Source: a virus. Taken from it: DNA of 64,000 bases. The notes under the pieces are model-generated. The model was not told the origin of the DNA, did not search any database, and was given only the letters and a program-made list of their open reading frames with translations. The stretch spans positions 216,056 to 280,055 of IMG/VR virus record IMGVR_UViG_3300036766_002289; one strand, given 5' to 3'. Positions 14,369 to 22,922 of this stretch are shown piece by piece (the stretch's first letter is position 1; each line of letters starts with the position of its first letter). The position numbers and the translations under genes are program-made.

Positions 14369-15337
14369 ATGATTATTACACTGAATGATAAGTTGAAAGA
14401 ATTGGATTACAATCCGACCTCAACAGGTCAAATTATTGACATACTAGAAAACAAAAAGACCGAGTATGTCAATAAAGGCAAGACTGTAAAGCAAAGTCTC
14501 TTTTACATTGAAGACAATATAGAAGGCAAGATTGGCCACAAAAACTATGTAGAATATCTACTTGCTGCATGGGATTCCCATTACGGTATTGTCGTTAGTC
14601 CTGATATTATTTGGTATCTACTTCAATGCGAATTAACCAGCATTGTTGCTACCAATGCCGAAACATACCGTGATTTGTTTACTACTTCCAAGGAAAAGAA
14701 AACCATTACCATCCAGTCTAATTCCTTGACAGTAATGCCTTTAGATGCTTTAATGCAAGCTCTCATAAAAGAGATTCCTTCTGAAGTAACGTCATTTCTG
14801 CCTGAATTCTCAACATCGAGTCAGCGAGCTATTTTTGCTCGTTTTGCTGCATTCGCAGACATGGTATCGCCGTATTACAATTACTGTATGTATTGCTGTG
14901 GGTTTCCAGCTATTGACGTGCGTGGCGACCAAGCAGATTGGGCGAAATTACATTATAAATGGAAATGTCTTGGTAAGATGTTTTCCAAACACCAAGACTA
15001 CATTTCTCGCGTGGATAATGCTATTGCTCAAATTTGCGGGTCACTTAATGATGCTGACTTCTGGCGGGATATGTTTAATCTGGACAGGTGTGGGTCTGGC
15101 CACCAATATGAAGTTAGTGGTTGGTTGACCAATCTATATTTGCAGGAACCAGACACTCGTTTCCCTGAAAACTATCCTTCTCATGTATCTTTAGTGGCTT
15201 ATAAACAACTCAATACGCAGAAGGATTATGAAATGAAGTCAGGGTTACTCGCAAGTAAGAAAGAAGGAAGTTTCTTGATTCCTGATTTTGCTCATATCAT
15301 TTATGAGAAGCGTCCAGAGGTCACGATGCATGTATAA
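14369..15337 (+). CDS. DUF4419-family protein
   Basis: The 322-residue protein matches the DUF4419 pattern: YLLAAWDSHYGIVVSPDIIW (about 63-82), a mid-region FAAFADMVSPYYNYC and CGFPAIDVRGDQADWAKL (about 177-194), and a C-terminal segment YEKRPEV. The family is best known from fungi and other eukaryotes and has no settled function, so a phage member is uncommon. SD GGAGAA before the ATG. It ends in an 8-base overlap with the next gene. Confidence 0.82.
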   Translation: MIITLNDKLKELDYNPTSTGQIIDILENKKTEYVNKGKTVKQSLFYIEDNIEGKIGHKNYVEYLLAAWDSHYGIVVSPDIIWYLLQCELTSIVATNAETYRDLFTTSKEKKTITIQSNSLTVMPLDALMQALIKEIPSEVTSFLPEFSTSSQRAIFARFAAFADMVSPYYNYCMYCCGFPAIDVRGDQADWAKLHYKWKCLGKMFSKHQDYISRVDNAIAQICGSLNDADFWRDMFNLDRCGSGHQYEVSGWLTNLYLQEPDTRFPENYPSHVSLVAYKQLNTQKDYEMKSGLLASKKEGSFLIPDFAHIIYEKRPEVTMHV

Positions 15338-15626
15338 GACAAAGTTACAAATTGCAAGGGATAAAGAACGTCTGAAAAAGCAGATGGAAGCACTTGATAA
15401 GGAAATGAAAGCGATTGACGCTGATCCTATCAGGGAAGTTGCACATGCTATTCATAATACAACGTGTCGTCAAAAACATGATGATGATTGTTCATTCTTT
15501 TATGATACTTGGGATAATTCAAGCGGTGTTAGGCAAATATATGTAAAACGGGCGATTCAAATGTTGAAGGTTTGTGATAAAAAAGACGTATTAATGATTC
15601 TGGACATTATAGGGGGAAATCGTTAA
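15330..15626 (+). CDS. Coiled-coil small protein with His/Cys/Asp cluster
   Basis: 98 residues from ATG 15330 (MYKTKLQIARDKERLKKQ). The N-terminal 35 residues form a basic coiled coil; HNTTCRQKHDDDCSFFYD (about 42-59) could bind metal. It overlaps the DUF4419 gene by 8 bases. Function unknown. Confidence 0.68.
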   Translation: MYKTKLQIARDKERLKKQMEALDKEMKAIDADPIREVAHAIHNTTCRQKHDDDCSFFYDTWDNSSGVRQIYVKRAIQMLKVCDKKDVLMILDIIGGNR

Positions 15627-15627
15627 A

Positions 15628-16317
15628 ATGGCTAGCGATATGCTGAGTATTAAGCCTGGGCAGAAATGCAATCGTTGCACCCGTAGTCTAGATGAAAAAC
15701 CGTATTGTACCATCTTTGGCGATGATGATAAGGTCAAAGAAATAATCTGCGAGATTTGTTACGAATCTGAATACTTAGAAGAATATAAGAAAGATGGCAT
15801 CATAACCACTAGGGTCATGATGGAAGGGTCGATGGCTAAGTATTACTTTGAAGAAGGTGATTTAACCCGTTTACGTCCTGAAAGACAGGAGTTTTATTAT
15901 CAGAATAAAACTCCTTTGCTCAACGTGGCCAAGGATGTAGAAGAGATTCAGAAATTGGTTGATAAGTTCGATGAAAAGCACTGGTCCCCTTATTTGAAAA
16001 AGTATTGGAATGATAGTTCTGCCCGTGGACATAAATATAATTCTAAAAATTGCACTGTTATGATGTGGGGGTGTGCAGGTCGTGTTCTTATTACAGCCGA
16101 AGAACCTGCTGGCAATGTCACAATGATTTTTAGTGATTATGACTATTCTAAGGCAGATGAATGGACGAAGCAGTGCTGTGGTGACACGAAGCCGCGTGGC
16201 GGGATTCAAGGTATTTGTGCGACCAAGGAAGTTGCAGTGGCAATTATGGAAGATTTGATTAAGATTAAGAAGATCAAATTTAGTCCTGATGATAAAGTAA
16301 CAATGGCGGGTTTGTAA
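15628..16317 (+). CDS. Uncharacterised protein with N-terminal zinc finger
   Basis: 229 residues. CNRCTRSL (about 14-21) and CEICYES (about 41-47) form a treble-clef-like C4 pair. The remainder is mixed helical and strand and carries several more Cys (NCTVMMWGCAGRVL, QCCGD). SD GGGGGAAA. It shares TAATG with the next gene. Function unknown. Confidence 0.74.
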   Translation: MASDMLSIKPGQKCNRCTRSLDEKPYCTIFGDDDKVKEIICEICYESEYLEEYKKDGIITTRVMMEGSMAKYYFEEGDLTRLRPERQEFYYQNKTPLLNVAKDVEEIQKLVDKFDEKHWSPYLKKYWNDSSARGHKYNSKNCTVMMWGCAGRVLITAEEPAGNVTMIFSDYDYSKADEWTKQCCGDTKPRGGIQGICATKEVAVAIMEDLIKIKKIKFSPDDKVTMAGL

Positions 16318-16664
16318 TGCAACTTAAACAAAATATATGTGGTGTGGATATAGAATTCCATCAAGCACCATTCCACAAAACTAATACTGCCATTTCTTTT
16401 AAGCAGGGCAGTATCGAGATTATGTTAGAGAATGTTGATACAAATAAGGACTATGTTCCACTATTTACAGCACTGCACGCTAGGGAAACATATGCATATA
16501 GAGATATTGTGTTCTCCTGGCCGATTGAAACTACTATGCAAGTCGCTCAGGGTGATTATAAAATTAATCTAGAAAATATCACGTATAAGCCCCCAGGCCA
16601 TGAAATGTCTTTTTACGAAATGTTTTGTTTTATTGCTATGCTACGTTGTATTGACCCGTATTAA
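16317..16664 (+). CDS. Uncharacterised protein
   Basis: 115 residues, beta-rich (VDIEFHQAPFHKT, GSIEIMLENV) with no Cys cluster. It starts on the last base of the previous stop (TAATG) and ends 9 bases before the next gene. No family recognised. Confidence 0.7.
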   Translation: MQLKQNICGVDIEFHQAPFHKTNTAISFKQGSIEIMLENVDTNKDYVPLFTALHARETYAYRDIVFSWPIETTMQVAQGDYKINLENITYKPPGHEMSFYEMFCFIAMLRCIDPY

Positions 16665-16673
16665 GGGGAAATT

Positions 16674-16952
16674 ATGAGGATCGCACAAATCATGCATGTT
16701 ACAAAAGACATGAAATTGGCGATGGCTAGGTATTATCTAAATCGACACAAGAATTGGGGCAGAAAAGAAGATTTGGAGTATGTTTCGAAGGTCGCCCAGC
16801 AGTGGGGTTTTAGTTGTATTGCAATAGAAGGCATTTTTCAATTTGAAAAGCCACGTAAATGGAGTAAGGTTGTTATTACCTGTAATCATGATAATTTCCT
16901 TGATGGCGGCGAGAAAATGGTATATGGTCCAGCAGCTAATGAATGGAAGTGA
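16674..16952 (+). CDS. Uncharacterised protein
   Basis: 92 residues with SD AAGGGGAA. Basic N-terminal helix (MKLAMARYYLNRHKNWGRK) then a beta-type half (SKVVITCNHDN). No family recognised. Confidence 0.7.
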   Translation: MRIAQIMHVTKDMKLAMARYYLNRHKNWGRKEDLEYVSKVAQQWGFSCIAIEGIFQFEKPRKWSKVVITCNHDNFLDGGEKMVYGPAANEWK

Positions 16953-16955
16953 ATA

Positions 16956-17165
16956 ATGCTAAAAGTATTGATTGCGGCAGGAATTTTGTTTTACATGTTT
17001 CTTTTCTGGTGGTTTAAGCCAGCAAGGATTTTCATACCTTGTTGTCGTAGAATTTATCCTGTTATGAGTGAATGTAGTAACGAAAAGGATAAGCAAGTTG
17101 TTGTGTGGAATGAATCGCTCCAATGTTTAACTCTTAATAAGGGTGATACACATGAAAATCCGTAA
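16956..17165 (+). CDS. Single-pass membrane protein
   Basis: 69 residues; an N-terminal hydrophobic helix (about 2-19, VLIAAGILFYMFLFWWF) and a short soluble tail with CC and C residues. It overlaps the next gene by 14 bases. Confidence 0.66.
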   Translation: MLKVLIAAGILFYMFLFWWFKPARIFIPCCRRIYPVMSECSNEKDKQVVVWNESLQCLTLNKGDTHENP

Positions 17166-17574
17166 AGATTCTTGGCATTACCGCTTACTTAAGTGGTCAT
17201 TTCCAAATGATAAATTGGTTGGGTTTGCCCGTAAGGGTATTCGTTATGAAACCGCCGAAGAAATGAAGGAAGCAACTGGTTTTGGACCATTTCACACTGA
17301 AATAGGTGAATCTTTACCAAAAATGAGTCTTTGTAGGTATTGCAATGAATTAATACTTACAATTTGTATAGGTTTGCCGATACTTAGTATGATGGTTATT
17401 CTTACTAGTCCTTTGTTTATTGCTTGTTATGTTGGTGAGTGGTGGGATATACGGAAGAGTAAACAGCCAGTTAAATCCAAAGCACCTAAGTTGTCAAGAG
17501 AACCAAGGACTTTACTCGGTAAGTGGCTCAAGGCAAAGAAGGATAAAGTTTGTCCTATTTTGGAGTATGAATAA
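17152..17574 (+). CDS. Membrane protein with one hydrophobic hairpin
   Basis: 140 residues from ATG 17152. Soluble N-terminal part with a CRYC pair, then a long hydrophobic stretch (about 66-93, ILTICIGLPILSMMVILTS), then a Lys-rich tail. It overlaps the preceding membrane-protein gene, and the two may be partners. Function unknown. Confidence 0.68.
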   Translation: MKIRKDSWHYRLLKWSFPNDKLVGFARKGIRYETAEEMKEATGFGPFHTEIGESLPKMSLCRYCNELILTICIGLPILSMMVILTSPLFIACYVGEWWDIRKSKQPVKSKAPKLSREPRTLLGKWLKAKKDKVCPILEYE

Positions 17575-17996
17575 TGCCAATTTTAGTCTCGCAGAAATTG
17601 TTATTGCTCAAGGACGATAAAGGTGCAATAGTAAGTTGCAAACTTTTGGAAAAGAGAATTAATATGTCTTTTACCCCTTTTAAGGGATTAAACATAAGGG
17701 ATGAGTTTGGGGATGTGTATTTCTTTGGAGACTATAATCATCATGAATATTATGCCCCCGCAGATTCTCTTTATGTTCTTTCAAACGAAGATTTTTATGA
17801 CGAAAAATCAAGGGAAGATGTGGCTAAGATTCATATTAGTCAAAGGTGGAAATTAGTCGATAGTCCTAAGTTTAGAAAAAGGCACATGTATGGTCCGTTA
17901 TATCCAATCGCGGATGAACTAGCATTGCCTTCGCATTACTTCTCATTAGAAGGCGAAAACTATCATTTTCATGCACCTGTGGCGGCACACAAATGA
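17574..17996 (+). CDS. Uncharacterised protein
   Basis: 140 residues, beta-rich and aromatic/His-rich (FFGDYNHHEYYAPADSLYVL, ENYHFHAPVAAHK). TAATG overlap upstream and 4-base ATGA overlap with the RNase H gene. No family recognised. Confidence 0.7.
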   Translation: MPILVSQKLLLLKDDKGAIVSCKLLEKRINMSFTPFKGLNIRDEFGDVYFFGDYNHHEYYAPADSLYVLSNEDFYDEKSREDVAKIHISQRWKLVDSPKFRKRHMYGPLYPIADELALPSHYFSLEGENYHFHAPVAAHK

Positions 17997-18448
17997 TAAC
18001 AATTTATACAGATGGTTCCGCTTGGCCTAATCCAGGTCCAGGCGGTTGGGCCGCTATCATTGATAAAGAAGAAATATCTGGCTCAGAGAAACAAACCACT
18101 AATAACCGCATGGAAATGACTGCTGTACTACGCAGTCTTCAGTATGTACCAAAGAATTCTAGCGTCAAAATACATTCTGACAGTCAATATGTGGTAAATG
18201 GTATTGGTTGTTGGGCTAATGGCAAACCAACTAAGAAAGGTTGGATGGTTAATTGGCGTAAGCGTGGTTGGCGGCTTTTCGATGGTGAAGTAAAAAATGT
18301 TGATTTGTGGAAAGAATTATATGAGCTTGTAAGACTCTATGATAGTGTAGAACTTGTATGGATCAGAGGTCATAACGATGACCCATTAAACGAACGCTGC
18401 GATGAATTGGCACTAAAGGCGAGATTAAATAATGAAACAAGAACTTGA
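17993..18448 (+). CDS. rnhA: Ribonuclease HI
   Basis: The 151-residue protein is a full-length bacterial-type RNase HI. The four acidic residues are present: D7 in IYTDGSA, E41 in NRMEMTA, D63 in IHSDSQYV and D137 in ERCDELA, and the conserved RGHNDDPLNERCD region supplies the catalytic His (about 127). It hydrolyses the RNA strand of RNA-DNA hybrids with Mg2+, in a phage probably removing RNA primers or R-loops during replication. It is embedded among small unknown genes rather than a replication cluster; it overlaps upstream by 4 and downstream by 17 bases. Confidence 0.96.
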   Translation: MITIYTDGSAWPNPGPGGWAAIIDKEEISGSEKQTTNNRMEMTAVLRSLQYVPKNSSVKIHSDSQYVVNGIGCWANGKPTKKGWMVNWRKRGWRLFDGEVKNVDLWKELYELVRLYDSVELVWIRGHNDDPLNERCDELALKARLNNETRT

Positions 18449-18827
18449 AAAACAATTGCAAGATAAATTCCCAAAGCAATTCAGGGACTTATACGGACAT
18501 AAAGCTGAAACTTGCATGGCCTGGGGTTTAACTTGCGGCGAAGGTTGGTTCCCTATCATTGAGCAAGCCTGCACTAAAATCCAAGAAGTATTGGATAAAC
18601 ACCCCGACATGGATTTTAAGTGGTTGCAAATTAAGGAAAAATTTGGGCAATTAACACTGTATGGTGGCTTTACCAATGAAGAAGGTATGCCGAACGAAAT
18701 TTGCGATATTATCAAAGAGACTCAAAAGGATTCGTTAAAGGTTTGTGAGATTTGCGGGACAAGGGAAGGCGAAATAACTACAAAGGGCATATGGATCAGG
18801 ACACTATGTAACGGATGCAGGTATTAG
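18432..18827 (+). CDS. Conserved phage protein with C-terminal zinc finger
   Basis: 131 residues. The pattern MAWGLTCGEGWFPII (about 29-43), LQIKEKFGQLTLYG (about 65-78), then CEICGTREG and RTLCNGC at the end, matches a small family I recall from diverse phages and prophages. The last 30 residues form a C4 zinc finger. The molecular role is unknown. The start overlaps rnhA by 17 bases. Confidence 0.78.
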   Translation: MKQELEKQLQDKFPKQFRDLYGHKAETCMAWGLTCGEGWFPIIEQACTKIQEVLDKHPDMDFKWLQIKEKFGQLTLYGGFTNEEGMPNEICDIIKETQKDSLKVCEICGTREGEITTKGIWIRTLCNGCRY

Positions 18828-18855
18828 TTGACAATGCGGAAATTTGTAGTAAGAT
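18828..18855 (+). promoter_or_regulatory. Sigma70-type promoter TTGACA-16-TAAGAT
   Basis: Consensus -35 TTGACA (18828-18833), 16-bp spacer ending TGTAG, -10 TAAGAT (18850-18855). It overlaps the last bases of the upstream gene and drives the 394-residue gene at 18891; the leader is about 30 nt and contains SD AGGAG. Confidence 0.82.
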
Positions 18856-18890
18856 AGGTGTAGTGAAGTTTTTAATTTATAGGAGAAAAC

Positions 18891-20075
18891 ATGGATACGT
18901 TTGAATGGAAACCAGGGTTCAGTTTAGTTAAGTATGGTAGCGTTTATACGCTTAGTTGTAATCAAGAGTTTGTACAGCGTTTCAGCAACGTTATGCGTGA
19001 CTGTGGCGACCCCACAATGGCACATTTGGCAGAAGATTTGAAGTATTGCATGGATTCCGTTGGGGATATTGTTGATCCCGACTCCGACAACAACGAATTT
19101 ATGTTGTCCAAGTATGCTCATGTCTATCTTTTGACATGCAAGCGGGAATTCATGCAACAGCTTAATGCAGCTATTCAGAATTTCCTTCTCACAAATCGAG
19201 TCTCCCCAGCACTGGGGGAGGTAGTTGAAGCCTCAAATAGTGGCTATTCCATAACATATAAATTTGCCCACACGCCTTTATCAGGAACAACTAGGGGTCG
19301 CATTGAGATTGATACAGAAAAAATAGTATATTTTCGTATCAACGGATTTGGGGAATTTAGAGTTATTGAAACTAAAATGGGTGATCCACTTACAGAAATT
19401 GTTGTTCTTGATAATAAGTTCATAAAAGGTGGTAAACCAACTCGAAATGGAATAACAATAGACTATTACGATAAGCAAACGCCCAAATCTCACAAAGTAA
19501 TGGTTTCTTATGAGTATTATAATCCAGACCCGCCACAGAAGGAAGAAATAACAGGTGCAGATATCCTAATTAGGTGGTATAAAGCCCATAAGATAGCAGA
19601 AGAAAATCCACGATTGCTGATGCGTTTTACGACTGCTGAAGAAGCTACCAATGTTAGCAATCTTTGTAGTGACCGCATGAAGGAATGCGATGCCGCTGAT
19701 ATAGAGCTTTTCAAACTAACTAATGTCCCACTTCTTAATTTGTTCAGGGCAGCACAGGCAAATTTGCCAGACTGTAGTTGCAGTTTTCATTCTTCCCCTA
19801 GTATGCAGCACCCTGAATGCATGGAAAAATTGACAGCGTGGTTTGCCTACAGGGAAGCTTTAATGGCCTATGTTTTTGCACGGTATGTTCTTAATACGGA
19901 ACATATGAAGGAAATAAGGTACACTCACAGAGAAAGAGCAGAAGAAATTGTAGAAGAATTACTTATTAAGTTAAGTCATACTAGTATTGTAGGTGAGGCT
20001 TTGGAGAGCATCCCTATGGAAAATTATGAAGATTTAGAAGAGTTTATGACATTTATAGTCGAGAAGGCATTATGA
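18891..20075 (+). CDS. Uncharacterised 394-residue protein under its own promoter
   Basis: SD TAGGAGAA precedes the ATG. Two related segments occur at the N-terminus, FSLVKYGSVYTLSCNQEFVQ (about 10-29) and FMLSKYAHVYLLTCKREFMQ (about 70-89), an internal repeat of about 60 residues. The middle is beta-rich, the C-terminal 160 residues helical with CSCSFHSSPSMQHPEC. A dedicated TTGACA promoter suggests early expression. No family recognised. Confidence 0.8.
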   Translation: MDTFEWKPGFSLVKYGSVYTLSCNQEFVQRFSNVMRDCGDPTMAHLAEDLKYCMDSVGDIVDPDSDNNEFMLSKYAHVYLLTCKREFMQQLNAAIQNFLLTNRVSPALGEVVEASNSGYSITYKFAHTPLSGTTRGRIEIDTEKIVYFRINGFGEFRVIETKMGDPLTEIVVLDNKFIKGGKPTRNGITIDYYDKQTPKSHKVMVSYEYYNPDPPQKEEITGADILIRWYKAHKIAEENPRLLMRFTTAEEATNVSNLCSDRMKECDAADIELFKLTNVPLLNLFRAAQANLPDCSCSFHSSPSMQHPECMEKLTAWFAYREALMAYVFARYVLNTEHMKEIRYTHRERAEEIVEELLIKLSHTSIVGEALESIPMENYEDLEEFMTFIVEKAL

Positions 20076-20344
20076 TTCTTCCAACGTGTCAGCACTGTGG
20101 CTTTATGCATTCTGGAGTTTGTTCCAGAATAAAAAGTATTGAATATTACGCAAATGGTACCATAAAGCGAGTAGAGTATCATCAATGGCTTACTGTTGCT
20201 GGCTGTATTGGTGAACCGCAAAAGTCGGAACCAGTAGAATATACCTATAACTGCGCAAAATGTGGCCATTTTTGTACTAAAGATTCTCCACCTCCAGATA
20301 ATCTTTGTTACGTTTGTGAACAATATAATACGGAAAACTTATGA
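20072..20344 (+). CDS. Zinc-binding small protein
   Basis: 90 residues with CQHCGFMHSGVC (about 6-17) near the start and CAKCGHFC plus CYVC (about 65-85) near the end, allowing two zinc sites. ATGA overlap with the 394-residue gene, so probably the same transcript. Confidence 0.74.
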   Translation: MILPTCQHCGFMHSGVCSRIKSIEYYANGTIKRVEYHQWLTVAGCIGEPQKSEPVEYTYNCAKCGHFCTKDSPPPDNLCYVCEQYNTENL

Positions 20345-20428
20345 GTCAGTATATGCAGGCTACAGTGTTGGTCAGTTTTATGGGGAGTCCATAATTAGAA
20401 GAGGCTTAAACAAAAACAAAGGTTAAAT

Positions 20429-20438
20429 CATATATATT
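20429..20438 (+). promoter_or_regulatory. Late-type TATATA element before structural gene
   Basis: CATATATATT lies 21 bases upstream of the TTG start and just before SD AAGGAG. It resembles the elements at 37508 and 49326 and the T4 late box TATAAATA. Confidence 0.45.
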
Positions 20439-20459
20439 GTATTAAGAGAAAGGAGTTTC

Positions 20460-21620
20460 TTGATACTAACAGGGACGTATAATACCGCTAAATCAGCTTG
20501 GTATGCAACAACAGAACCAGGCCAAGGAGTCAATAATTTAGGCAGAATCCAAGCCGCACATGCTGCACTTGCTAGCTACCCTTATGCTGCCCTCAATTTT
20601 CTATTATCCACTCCTACCGAGTACATACCAGTTAATGATGACGAGAATAGACAGGCAGGACATGATGCAGGTGTTGCTGGCGGCGGCGGTGTTACAGGCG
20701 GTTATGATTTCCTTTTAAGGGGAAATTATGTCCACCCATGTATCGTGGTCAATCTTGTTGACGGCACCTCAATAGCAGGTGGTAAGGCTTATTATGCAGG
20801 TAGTGTTACTAGTTTTACTCCAACTATGGGCACCATAACAAGAAATTGGATAGAAGTATTTAGCACAGACGATTTAGTTAATACTCTTGGACTTTTTAAT
20901 GGTGGTAGTTACGATATTAAGATTGATCCTTGTATCACTAGAGTTGCTTTAGGCACTACTACAAGCTTGGGTTCTCAGACATTAACACTTTCTAATATTA
21001 GTGTAAAAGCCAATGAAAGATTGGTAGTATTGGCTGGTGGAACTAGTCATTCTTCTGGATTTCCAGCCGATGGTGGGCAGACTTGTACTTATGATGGCAA
21101 TTCGATGAATCAGGATTCTACTAGTCCAGTATATCAAGTTAATAACATTATGGAGAGTTCAGTTTTTAGTATCCAACCTGGAGCAGATACAACAAATAAA
21201 AGTATTGTTTTCACTAATACTTCTACTAATGTAGATGTATTTTATAGTAATGTAATTTTAGCATTGAAGATTCAAGGTCTGCCTATCAATGCCTTAGATG
21301 TAGCTGCGTTTCCTGTTGGCGGTCTTGGTGGTGATTTAGGCCCATCAGGTGGCGCATTTACAAGTGAAAATGATGAGATGTTAATAGGTGCTGGATTCTG
21401 TATGGGGCCAGTCACGGATACTGACGGAAGCTGGAGTTTTAGCTTTAATGCAGGACAAATTGATGGAAGTGCGAGCGGTCCAGATATGCAGAACATTAAA
21501 GCATCTGAAGGGTATTTGGCAGTAACAACAACAGGTTCGCCTTATACAGCGAAAAAGACTGGTATCGGCGGTACTTCAGCCCAAAGTTACAACATTATGC
21601 ATCTTTGCACATATAAGTAA
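20460..21620 (+). CDS. Virion structural protein (tail or surface, beta-sandwich type)
   Basis: 386 residues starting at TTG 20460, chosen because AAGGAG (20450-20455) is well placed. Gly/Ser/Thr/Asn-rich with low charge. Residues 160-386 look like a beta-sandwich (LGSQTLTLSNISVKANERLV, VVLAGGTSH, FVTNTSTN-type strands) common in tail-fibre and baseplate surface proteins. The N-terminal 120 residues include a Gly-rich GVAGGGGVTGGYDF loop. It has a late-type AT element and no close neighbours upstream. Precise virion location is not known. Confidence 0.75.
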   Translation: MILTGTYNTAKSAWYATTEPGQGVNNLGRIQAAHAALASYPYAALNFLLSTPTEYIPVNDDENRQAGHDAGVAGGGGVTGGYDFLLRGNYVHPCIVVNLVDGTSIAGGKAYYAGSVTSFTPTMGTITRNWIEVFSTDDLVNTLGLFNGGSYDIKIDPCITRVALGTTTSLGSQTLTLSNISVKANERLVVLAGGTSHSSGFPADGGQTCTYDGNSMNQDSTSPVYQVNNIMESSVFSIQPGADTTNKSIVFTNTSTNVDVFYSNVILALKIQGLPINALDVAAFPVGGLGGDLGPSGGAFTSENDEMLIGAGFCMGPVTDTDGSWSFSFNAGQIDGSASGPDMQNIKASEGYLAVTTTGSPYTAKKTGIGGTSAQSYNIMHLCTYK

Positions 21621-21632
21621 CTATTATAATGA

Positions 21633-22220
21633 ATGCACAACCCGTTCGATATAGTGAAGACTTTCGAGAAATCGGTCGCAGAATATGCAAATAGCCCCTA
21701 TGCTGTTGCTGTAGACACTTGCACCATTGCCTTATTCCTTTGTTGCAAATACTTAAAAGTAGAAGAAGTAACCATACCATGTAAAACCTATGTCTCCGTT
21801 CCATGCTCAATTATTCATGCTGGTGGAAAAATAAGATTTGAAAATTATGAATGGGAAGGCACGTATAGACTAGACCCATATCCAATTGTGGACGGTGCAT
21901 GTCGTTTCCGTAAAGGAATGTACCAAAAAGGTACACATCACTGTCTTTCTTTTCAGTATAGGAAACATTTGCCTATTGGTAGGGGTGGAATGATCCTTAC
22001 AGATGATTGTAATGCAGCGGAATGGTTTAGATTGGCCAGGTTTAGTGGCAGACATGAAGTTCCATTGACAGAAGATAAACCAGTTATGGTAGGTTGGCAA
22101 TGTTATATGGAGCCTGAAAGAGCGGCAAGGGGTTTATCTTTTATGATGCATATGAAAGAGGATAATCCCGACCTTAGATTTGAGTATCCAGATTTGTCTC
22201 AGTTTGGTTTGTATGCTTGA
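21633..22220 (+). CDS. Short DegT/DnrJ/EryC1-type aminotransferase
   Basis: 195 residues, about half the usual 370. It has family landmarks: AVAVDTCTIALFLCCKYL (about 24-41, phosphate-binding region), VTIPCKTYVSVPCSIIHAGG (about 46-65), PIVDGAC with Asp87 (PLP pyridine contact), and SFQYRKHLPIGRGG with Lys111 as the likely Schiff-base lysine. Members transfer an amino group to keto-sugars in surface-glycan pathways. The C-terminal half is missing, so it may be a minimal phage form or a non-catalytic remnant. It follows a surface-type structural gene by 12 bases, which fits glycan-related work (inference). Confidence 0.68.
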   Translation: MHNPFDIVKTFEKSVAEYANSPYAVAVDTCTIALFLCCKYLKVEEVTIPCKTYVSVPCSIIHAGGKIRFENYEWEGTYRLDPYPIVDGACRFRKGMYQKGTHHCLSFQYRKHLPIGRGGMILTDDCNAAEWFRLARFSGRHEVPLTEDKPVMVGWQCYMEPERAARGLSFMMHMKEDNPDLRFEYPDLSQFGLYA

Positions 22221-22244
22221 CAAATGCCATTTTCGTAGTAAGAT
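22217..22244 (+). promoter_or_regulatory. Sigma70-type promoter TTGACA-16-TAAGAT
   Basis: TTGACA at 22217-22222 and TAAGAT at 22239-22244 with CGTAG before the -10. It overlaps the stop codon of the DegT-like gene and drives the small-gene run starting at 22262; SD CAGGAGAC at 22248-22255. Confidence 0.82.
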
Positions 22245-22261
22245 AAGGCAGGAGACTTAAA

Positions 22262-22456
22262 ATGATTACTGGAAAAGCATGGTCAGATGTGAATACGCTG
22301 CTAGCCTTTCTAAGGGGTGGCGGCATGGATGTGGTGGAGCTAGTTGAGCAGTATTTTAGTAGATTCAATAATCCCGCCCCCGCCGAGCTATTGGCAGAAC
22401 AAATTGAAAAAGTTCAGAAGCATTTGGATGAAGGAACTAGAGAGGATTGTCTCTAA
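22262..22456 (+). CDS. Uncharacterised small protein
   Basis: 64 residues, first gene after the promoter. Helical; middle part DVVELVEQYFSRFNNPAPAE. Ends in TAATG overlap with the next gene. No family recognised. Confidence 0.68.
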   Translation: MITGKAWSDVNTLLAFLRGGGMDVVELVEQYFSRFNNPAPAELLAEQIEKVQKHLDEGTREDCL

Positions 22457-22656
22457 TGGAATGTTCAGAATTCATGCATATCGTCAAGAATTTCCAACCT
22501 CAAGACATTGCCCAAGTAGAGCGGATCGCAATGATCTGCCATTTGCAAGAATGTACAGAATGCAGTCAATTCATCCTTGAACAAATCGAAGAACATGGTA
22601 TACAGGATAATCCCGAAGTGAAATCTTTGGCGGAAATGGATAGGATGGTGGTCTAA
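22456..22656 (+). CDS. Small zinc-finger-like helical protein
   Basis: 66 residues from ATG 22456. ICHLQECTECSQFILEQIEEHG (in parts, about 27-48) resembles the H-x-x-x-C-x-x-C ZAS/anti-sigma zinc motif (here CHLQEC-x2-C). If that holds, it could be an anti-sigma-type regulator; evidence is the motif alone. TAATG overlaps on both sides. Confidence 0.65.
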   Translation: MECSEFMHIVKNFQPQDIAQVERIAMICHLQECTECSQFILEQIEEHGIQDNPEVKSLAEMDRMVV

Positions 22657-22922
22657 TGGCTACTGTATTTTGCCAGAAATGGATCGAAAGTGAACGTGGT
22701 TGGGGTATGCGAGACGATGGAGTTTCCTTACACTTAACAGAAGCTGACCTTACAGCGTTCATCAAGGAATATTGGGCTGCTATGCCAAAGGAAGTTCCTG
22801 ACGAATATGCAAGGCCAGATGGTTTGCCGAAGCGTATCGAACTTGATAAAAGAACTAAACTTTACAAGTCCTTAGCTAAGTCCCCGCAAGGTATTTGGCA
22901 TTATGGTGAAGTAAAATGTTAG
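22656..22922 (+). CDS. Uncharacterised small protein
   Basis: 88 residues. Starts MATVFCQKWIESERGWGM; the C-terminal half is basic (GLPKRIELDKRTKLYKSL). 7-base overlap with the next gene. No family recognised. Confidence 0.68.
   Translation: MATVFCQKWIESERGWGMRDDGVSLHLTEADLTAFIKEYWAAMPKEVPDEYARPDGLPKRIELDKRTKLYKSLAKSPQGIWHYGEVKC

Noticed and set aside
18948-18961. Partial boundary-element match (GCTTAGTTGTAA) inside the gene at 18891
   Set aside because: Lies within a coding region, lacks the CC and any nearby gene border; chance match.
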